Below are positions 59,545 through 64,000 of a stretch of DNA of 64,000 nucleotides, piece by piece. The position numbers and the translations under genes are program-made. The notes beneath the pieces are model-generated. The model did not search any database. It was not told the DNA's origin and saw nothing but the letters and a program-made list of their open reading frames with translations. The stretch comes from Desulfotruncus arcticus DSM 17038 (GTDB lineage: Bacteria; Bacillota; Desulfotomaculia; Desulfotomaculales; Desulfallaceae), in NCBI RefSeq assembly GCF_900113335.1, contig NZ_FOOX01000008.1, positions 124,001 through 188,000 on the forward strand, given 5' to 3'. How positions within the stretch are numbered: the first letter of the stretch is position 1; each line of letters begins with the position of its first letter.

Positions 59545-60291
59545 TTACATACCGACAGCCGGCGAAGGAGTAATCAGGGCAGCAATCAGGACAAAAATAA
59601 CCCAAAGCACGCCCACATATATGCCTGTTTTTACTGCGGGCACCTTCATGGCTACGGAGCTCCCCACAGCCAGCAAGACCAATCCCCAGATAGTAAAGGG
59701 GTCAATTTGCGACAGCAACACGTAAAGCCTGCCCGTATGGTCCCCGGGCAGCAACATGGACAGTCCGGTGCTTATTTTTGGTATGTTCTGGATGGGGCTG
59801 ATCATTATCAGCATCGCCCTGATCACCGAGGCCAGCATCACCGGCAGGTAAGCGTAAACCGTCACGGCAAACAGGGTATTAAAGGGTGCGTTTTCCCCGG
59901 TAAAAGCGTTGAATAGTTTCAAAAGACCGGCCATTATCAGCCAGATAATCAGCGGCCCCAGAACCGCACCCACAAGTGTCCCCACCATAGCCACGGTTGC
60001 CGCCATGCTGACGGTATGGGCCGGCGTGCTTGCGGCAGCCGGGTTGCTCTGAATGCTCCAGAGGGTAAATTCTTTCATTTTAAACATTAATGGCAGCGCA
60101 AGAATAAAATTTACCGTCGTCAGCAGTATTACTATAGCGGCCACACCGGGCCGGGCGGCAATGTCTTCAAAAGTTTCGCGCGGCCCTCCCCATAAAACCC
60201 CGCTGATCTTCTGCCAGAGATTTAAATTTCCTTTATCCCCGGGCTCTTTGATTCCGTCGCCTGTTAAATTTTGTGTATCCATCTCAACCAC
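59545..60291 (-). CDS. Yip1-family membrane protein
   Basis: A 248-residue protein with a soluble N-terminus (NLWQKISGVLWGGPRETFEDIAARPG, the typical lead of bacterial Yip1 proteins) and five to six transmembrane helices (VAAIVILLTTVNFILALPLMF; MAATVAMVGTLVGAVLGPLIIWLIMAGLLKLF; FAVTVYAYLPVMLASVI; FTIWGLVLLAVGSSVAM; VGVLWVIFVLIAALI). Many Firmicutes encode such proteins next to efflux genes; their role is unknown. The GTG at 60291 has GAGGTG 8 bases upstream and starts right after the preceding small gene; an ATG three codons later is the alternative. Confidence 0.85.
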   Translation of the reverse strand: MVEMDTQNLTGDGIKEPGDKGNLNLWQKISGVLWGGPRETFEDIAARPGVAAIVILLTTVNFILALPLMFKMKEFTLWSIQSNPAAASTPAHTVSMAATVAMVGTLVGAVLGPLIIWLIMAGLLKLFNAFTGENAPFNTLFAVTVYAYLPVMLASVIRAMLIMISPIQNIPKISTGLSMLLPGDHTGRLYVLLSQIDPFTIWGLVLLAVGSSVAMKVPAVKTGIYVGVLWVIFVLIAALITPSPAVGM

Positions 60292-60537
60292 TTAACCTAC
60301 ACCTCTATACCCAAAAATTTTCTTAATTTCTATCTCGATTTTTTCATTACCAGTATGATAAACTATGATGTCATCCTTAGCCCTTACCAATTCTCTGGTC
60401 GCTTCATTATTATCATCAAAGGCTTTAATCACAGCCATATCTTCAATATATCTTTTATTATCTTTTATATATGACTTGAAAATCTGCATTTTCACAAACT
60501 GATTAGGATAAATTTTTCTTACATCTTCCCACCTCAC
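60292..60537 (-). CDS. Small conserved hypothetical protein
   Basis: An 81-residue soluble protein: RWEDVRKIYPNQFVKMQIFKSYIKDNKRYIEDMAVIKAFDDNNEATRELVRAKDDIIVYHTGNEKIEIEIKKIFGYRG. Short proteins with this (W.D....YP...V......) layout are common in Clostridia, sometimes next to retroviral-type aspartyl protease genes, but I cannot name the function. The GTG start follows AGGTGGTGAATTATT, and the gene abuts the Yip1-like gene without a gap, so they are probably co-transcribed. Confidence 0.72.
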   Translation of the reverse strand: MRWEDVRKIYPNQFVKMQIFKSYIKDNKRYIEDMAVIKAFDDNNEATRELVRAKDDIIVYHTGNEKIEIEIKKIFGYRGVG

Positions 60538-60727
60538 AATAATTCACCACCTAAAGCTTGTTTTTTTAATATTATACCATTGTATATGCAAATAGCTCTA
60601 AATTATATTCTTGCATAATTCGCCAAGACCACAAGCAGGGGGGCCTTCAGATTTACAAATCGCCTTTGTCGTAGTATGATAAGCATATGATAAGGGCACA
60701 ATAATGCTATGAATCGAGGTGATCGGG

Positions 60728-61015
60728 ATGATGAATATCAAGCCATCTGCGGCAATTAGAAAGAACTACAATGAGATTTCCGAGCTGTGCAAACGGTCGG
60801 GAGAACCGGTATATCTGACCAAAAACGGAGAAGGAGATCTGGTGGTAATGGACATTGAAGCCTTTGCCAGACGTGAAAGCATGCTGCGCTTGCGTGAAAA
60901 TCTAATTGCTGCTGAGGAAGACAGGTTAAACGGCAAAAAAGGCTATTCCATTGACGAGGTGTCCGATATGATGAAGGATGCTGTCAAAGAGGTATTGAAT
61001 GGACGGCGAAGGTAA
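60728..61015 (+). CDS. Phd/YefM family antitoxin
   Basis: A 95-residue antitoxin. NIKPSAAIRKNYNEISELCKRSGEPVYLTKNGEGDLVVMDIEAF (about 3-46) is the Phd/YefM DNA-binding fold that represses its own operon. The acidic helical C-terminus (AEEDRLNGKKGYSIDEVSDMMKDAVKEVL) would wrap the toxin. The ATG has GAGGTG 6 bases upstream; a GTG three codons earlier is also in frame. It overlaps the toxin gene by 17 bases. Confidence 0.9.
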   Translation: MMNIKPSAAIRKNYNEISELCKRSGEPVYLTKNGEGDLVVMDIEAFARRESMLRLRENLIAAEEDRLNGKKGYSIDEVSDMMKDAVKEVLNGRRR

Positions 61016-61316
61016 ATTGTATAAAGTGATTATCTCCGATGAGGCGGCTCAGATGCTGGTATCTCATTCCCGTTTTCTTGCACAGGTCAGTGAAACGGCA
61101 GCCTTACAACTCATTGCCGAGTTTAATGAAAAAGCAAACTCCCTGGAGAAATTTCCAGAGCGGAACCCATGGCTTTCCGACCCGCTGGCACCATCCGGCA
61201 AATACCGCAAGCTCCTGATGGCGAAGCGGTATCTGCTGGTTTATCAGGTGAAAGACGTCACTGTATACATAGATGCCGTGGTGGACTGCAGGCAGGATTA
61301 TGGCTGGCTGCTGTAA
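60999..61316 (+). CDS. ParE/RelE-superfamily toxin
   Basis: A 105-residue basic protein: KLYKVIISDEAAQMLVSHSRFLAQVSETAALQLIAEFNEKANSLEKFPERNPWL (two helices) then YRKLLMAKRYLLVYQVKDVTVYIDAVVDCRQDYGWLL (beta-sheet with the Arg/Tyr-rich end). This is the type II toxin fold of RelE (mRNA cleavage) and ParE (gyrase). The VYIDAVVDCRQDYGWLL ending is that of the RelE/StbE-like branch. It is translationally coupled to the antitoxin. Target not determinable. Confidence 0.88.
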   Translation: MDGEGKLYKVIISDEAAQMLVSHSRFLAQVSETAALQLIAEFNEKANSLEKFPERNPWLSDPLAPSGKYRKLLMAKRYLLVYQVKDVTVYIDAVVDCRQDYGWLL

Positions 61317-61323
61317 GTTTATA

Positions 61324-61356
61324 ACAACGAGCCGGTAGATCACCGGCTCGTTGTTG
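61324..61356. terminator. Bidirectional rho-independent terminator
   Basis: ACAACGAGCCGGT pairs perfectly with ACCGGCTCGTTGT around AGATC, between the convergent toxin and MacB-like genes. Confidence 0.9.
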
Positions 61357-61361
61357 TATAT

Positions 61362-62543
61362 TTAATCCCTTCGCAGTGCTTCGATGGGGTCCAGCTTGGC
61401 CGCCTTGTTGGCGGGCAGGATGCCGAATATTATGCCGATGGCGGCGGAGAAGGTGAATGCCAGCAGCGCCGTCCACCAGGACACCAGGGGCGGCCATTTG
61501 GCCAGTTTGGCAATGAGAAAAGCCCCGCCTATACCCAGCGCCATCCCGATAATACCTCCCAGTATGCACAGCACCACCGACTCTATTAAAAACTGGGTCA
61601 GTATATCCCTGCGCCTGGCTCCCAGGGCTTTGCGAATGCCGATTTCCCTGGTGCGCTCGGTTACGGAAACCAGCATGATGTTCATTACTCCTATGCCGCC
61701 CACCAATAGCGATATGCCGGCGATGGCCCCGATAATCAGGGTCATGATGCCGGTTATTTGGTTGGCCGACTGCATCTGCTGCTCCATGCTGTAGCTGATG
61801 TATTGGGCGGAGCTGCGATGCCGCCGTTCCAGCACTTTTACGGCCTGGTCCATGGTTTCCTGCACCTTTTCCCTGGAAACGGCGCTGCCTTCCAGGTTAT
61901 TGATATAGTTGCCGAACATGTTGTGCCAGGACCGGCTGGGAATAAACACTCTGGCTTCTTCTGAAAAGCCCAGCATGGAGTCGCCCTTGGCCACCACTCC
62001 CACTACCCGGAAAGGTGTGCTGCCGATGCTTACTTTATTGCCCACGGGCTCGGAGCGACCGAATATTTCGTCGGCCAGCGCTTCATCCAGCACGGCTACC
62101 TTGCGGCCCAGGGAATCGTCCTCCTTGCTGAAAAAACGACCGGATTTCAGGTTCAGTTTTCTGATATGCTCGTAGTCCGGGGATACCCCCCAGACCTGGG
62201 AATTCTTTTTATCCTTGGAGCCCCGGACATCGGCCATGTTGACGCTGTTGGCGGAAAGATAGCTGATGCCGGGAACTTTGTCTTTGAGCACCTGCACGTC
62301 GCTGAGTTCAAACATTCTGCCGGTGGGCTGCTCTCCGCTGCCCCAGTCCACATAGATGGCAAAGATGTTGGTGCCTATCTTCTCCATCTCCGCCATCAGC
62401 ATGGCCCGCCCTCCCTGGCCGATGGCCACTACTGCGATGACCGCGGCAATGCCGATGATGATGCCCAGGGTGGTTAAAAAGGAACGCAGTTTATTGGCTT
62501 TGATGCCCTCCAGGGCCACCAGTATACTCTCCAACAGGTTCAC
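61362..62543 (-). CDS. ABC exporter permease (MacB-type FtsX family)
   Basis: A 393-residue protein. An N-terminal helix (SFLTTLGIIIGIAAVIAVVAIGQGG, about 17-41), a large extracytoplasmic MacB-PCD domain (about 42-270), and three C-terminal helices from ITGIMTLIIGAIAGISLLVGGIGVMNIMLVSVTERTREIGIRKALGA (about 273-319; the coupling loop TERTREIGIRKALGA is diagnostic) to the end. It transmits ATP-driven conformational change without moving substrate through the membrane, as in MacAB-TolC. Being a Gram-positive-type envelope partner, substrates might be peptides or antibiotics. It overlaps the ATPase gene by 4 bases. Confidence 0.93.
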   Translation of the reverse strand: MNLLESILVALEGIKANKLRSFLTTLGIIIGIAAVIAVVAIGQGGRAMLMAEMEKIGTNIFAIYVDWGSGEQPTGRMFELSDVQVLKDKVPGISYLSANSVNMADVRGSKDKKNSQVWGVSPDYEHIRKLNLKSGRFFSKEDDSLGRKVAVLDEALADEIFGRSEPVGNKVSIGSTPFRVVGVVAKGDSMLGFSEEARVFIPSRSWHNMFGNYINNLEGSAVSREKVQETMDQAVKVLERRHRSSAQYISYSMEQQMQSANQITGIMTLIIGAIAGISLLVGGIGVMNIMLVSVTERTREIGIRKALGARRRDILTQFLIESVVLCILGGIIGMALGIGGAFLIAKLAKWPPLVSWWTALLAFTFSAAIGIIFGILPANKAAKLDPIEALRRD

Positions 62544-63373
62544 TTGGTTTCCCCCTTCCGGGCATCCGGGTCGGATACCGCCGGTGCAATGGGGACGGCC
62601 CCGGCGGGCACGTTGGAGGCAGGCGTTTCCCCGGTCCGGCCGCCGTTTTCATCCACCGGCCCCAGGCTCTTTAACACTTCTAGGGCATCCAGGGGTTTTT
62701 CCACTCTTTCGTCTTCCACCAGCCTGCCGTCCCGGAAGTGAATAATCCTGGAGGTGTGCAGGGCAATATCCCGTTCGTGGGTGACCAGCACGATGGTGGC
62801 TCCGCCCCGGTTTAAATCCTGAAATATCGCCATGATTTCTTCCCCGGAGCGGGTGTCCAGGTTGCCCGTGGGTTCGTCGGCCAGCAGTACAGCCGGGCGG
62901 TTAACCAGCGACCGGGCTATGGCCACTCTCTGCACCTGGCCGCCGGACATCTGGTTGGGGCGATGGTGGACCCGCTGGGCCAGTCCCACCCGCTCCAGGG
63001 CGGCGGTAGCTCTTTTCACTCTTTCCCGGACATCTATCCCGGCATAGAGCATGGGCAGTTCCACGTTGCGCAGGGCGGTCATCCGGGGCAGCAGGTTGAA
63101 GTTCTGAAAAACAAAGCCTATTTTCAGGTTACGTACTTTGGCCATGCCGGTGTCGTCCAGGCTGCTTATTTCGATGCCGTCCAGCTGGTACGAGCCGGAG
63201 GTGGGGGTATCCAGGCAGCCCAGGAGGTTCATCAGGGTTGATTTGCCGGAGCCCGACGGTCCCATTACGGATACGAATTCGCCGGCTTTAACTTCGAGGT
63301 TTACGTCCTGCAGCGCCGGCACCGGGTGCGCTCCGGTGTTATATATTTTAGTCAAACCGGACACCTGGATCAT
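62540..63373 (-). CDS. ABC transporter ATP-binding protein (MacB/LolD type)
   Basis: A 277-residue ATPase. Walker [16 protein letters not shown] (about 38-52), Q-loop [21 protein letters not shown], signature [15 protein letters not shown] (about 143-157), Walker [20 protein letters not shown] (about 164-182) and the His switch VTHER are all present. A Pro/Gly/Glu-rich tail of about 40 residues after the ATPase core is unusual. It is the middle gene of the exporter operon and pairs with the permease downstream. Confidence 0.95.
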   Translation of the reverse strand: MIQVSGLTKIYNTGAHPVPALQDVNLEVKAGEFVSVMGPSGSGKSTLMNLLGCLDTPTSGSYQLDGIEISSLDDTGMAKVRNLKIGFVFQNFNLLPRMTALRNVELPMLYAGIDVRERVKRATAALERVGLAQRVHHRPNQMSGGQVQRVAIARSLVNRPAVLLADEPTGNLDTRSGEEIMAIFQDLNRGGATIVLVTHERDIALHTSRIIHFRDGRLVEDERVEKPLDALEVLKSLGPVDENGGRTGETPASNVPAGAVPIAPAVSDPDARKGETK

Positions 63374-64000
63374 TATTTATTCCCCCCGGCCGCAGGCACA
63401 TTGTTCAACTCCGAAATTTTGTCGCCGTCCTTAAGATTGCCGGCCGGGCCCACAATCACCGTCTCGCCCTCTTTGAGCCCGGATTTTATTTCTGTGAAGA
63501 GTTCAGTATCCAGGCCGGTCTCCACTTTTCTTTCCCCGGCGGTGCCGTTTTCCACTACGTAAACATAGCGCTGCCCGCCTTTTTCCACCACGGCTTCGTA
63601 GGGTACCACCAGCGCCTTCTCCACGTCCACCGTGGTTATGGTCAGATCTACGGTATATCCCAGGCGCAGGCCCTCGGAGTCACCGGTTATGCTGACAATC
63701 ACCGGCACTTCGATCTGGCTGCCCTGGTTTCCCGATTCAACCAGGGCGCCCGGGGAAACGCTGCGCAGCTCCCCGGTATACACACGGTCCGGCAGCGCCG
63801 CGGCGCTAACCTGGACTTTTTGACCCATTTTCAACCTGCCGCTGTCCGCCTCGCTCACTCCGGCGGTCACTTCCACCTTGTCCGTGTTGCCGATGGTAAT
63901 CAGCCTGGTGCCTGGATCAATGTGGTCCCCGTCCGCCACTTCCACGGCTATGACAACACCATCCATTTCCGCTGTGAGGGTATTCCTGTCTAAATCCCGC
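63373..64000 (-). CDS. MacA-like periplasmic adaptor (HlyD/RND family), N-terminus outside window
   Basis: The open frame continues to the window edge (…DLDRNTLTAEMDGVV), so about 209 C-terminal residues are seen. DGVVIAVEVADGDHIDPGTRLITIG is a lipoyl-like hairpin, followed by beta-barrel sequence (QKVQVSAAALPDRVYTGELRSVSPGA) and a membrane-proximal domain (GDKISELN, KSGLKEGETVIVGPAG), as in MacA-type adaptors. It would bridge the permease to an outer partner. Its stop overlaps the ATPase start (1 base). First gene of the three-gene exporter operon as far as visible. Confidence 0.9.
   Translation of the reverse strand, partial: RDLDRNTLTAEMDGVVIAVEVADGDHIDPGTRLITIGNTDKVEVTAGVSEADSGRLKMGQKVQVSAAALPDRVYTGELRSVSPGALVESGNQGSQIEVPVIVSITGDSEGLRLGYTVDLTITTVDVEKALVVPYEAVVEKGGQRYVYVVENGTAGERKVETGLDTELFTEIKSGLKEGETVIVGPAGNLKDGDKISELNNVPAAGGNK

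Overview
The window looks like a chromosomal segment of a strictly anaerobic, low-to-mid GC Firmicute, most likely a sulfate-reducing or syntrophic Clostridium relative of the Desulfotomaculum/Pelotomaculum (Peptococcaceae) type. The reasons are strong purine-rich ribosome binding sites with frequent TTG and GTG starts, AddAB instead of RecBCD, heterodisulfide-reductase (Hdr) modules, an A-type flavoprotein, SulP and CstA transporters, and a c-di-GMP-I riboswitch. No rRNA, tRNA, insertion sequence, prophage or CRISPR array is visible. The lineage is an inference from gene content only.

Layout. 0-8 kb holds a cut-off M48 membrane protease, two unrelated monovalent cation/proton antiporters, a HemL-like aminotransferase, a YbaK-type deacylase and a HAD hydrolase. 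8-12.4 kb is a looser, more AT-rich stretch with an old-yellow-enzyme oxidoreductase, a MATE exporter, a repeated upstream motif and a corrinoid-protein remnant. 12.4-20.3 kb is the most distinctive block: a minus-strand operon tusA, mvhD-like, a 901-residue HdrA with a GltD-like NAD(P)H module inserted in it, a second HdrA, a small winged-helix protein, hdrC and hdrB, followed by a DsrE-like gene. It is divergent from a CsoR/CstR-family repressor whose probable operators sit just downstream of both divergent promoters. I read it as a sulfane-sulfur-responsive, flavin-based electron-transfer (possibly bifurcating) system.

20.4-25.7 kb is a signalling block: a chemoreceptor, a decayed HD-GYP fragment, a sigma-54 response regulator, and a sensor kinase split by an A9 tract. 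The kinase leader carries a c-di-GMP-I riboswitch and a terminator, and two copies of a hairpin element flank the regulator/kinase pair. 26-34 kb holds SulP, a secreted Tyr-rich protein, a winged-helix/ferredoxin fusion, uraA-upp and cstA. 34-43 kb holds an OmpR-type two-component pair, glutamate dehydrogenase, a Gre-domain protein, a flavo-diiron protein, a cold-shock protein and the TrkH/TrkA K+ uptake pair. 43-50.7 kb is addAB.

50.7-58.8 kb holds a LysM protein, a NamZ-type muramidase and a complete five-gene proline-dehydrogenase-like complex next to P5C dehydrogenase, which together with glutamate dehydrogenase at 36 kb could oxidise proline via glutamate to 2-oxoglutarate. 59-64 kb holds small membrane proteins, a Phd/ParE-type toxin-antitoxin pair and a MacAB-like ABC exporter cut by the window end.

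A GGAGTCA heptamer repeat family (direct or inverted) is scattered through intergenic spaces at about 3.0, 43.0, 51.1 and 55.4 kb.
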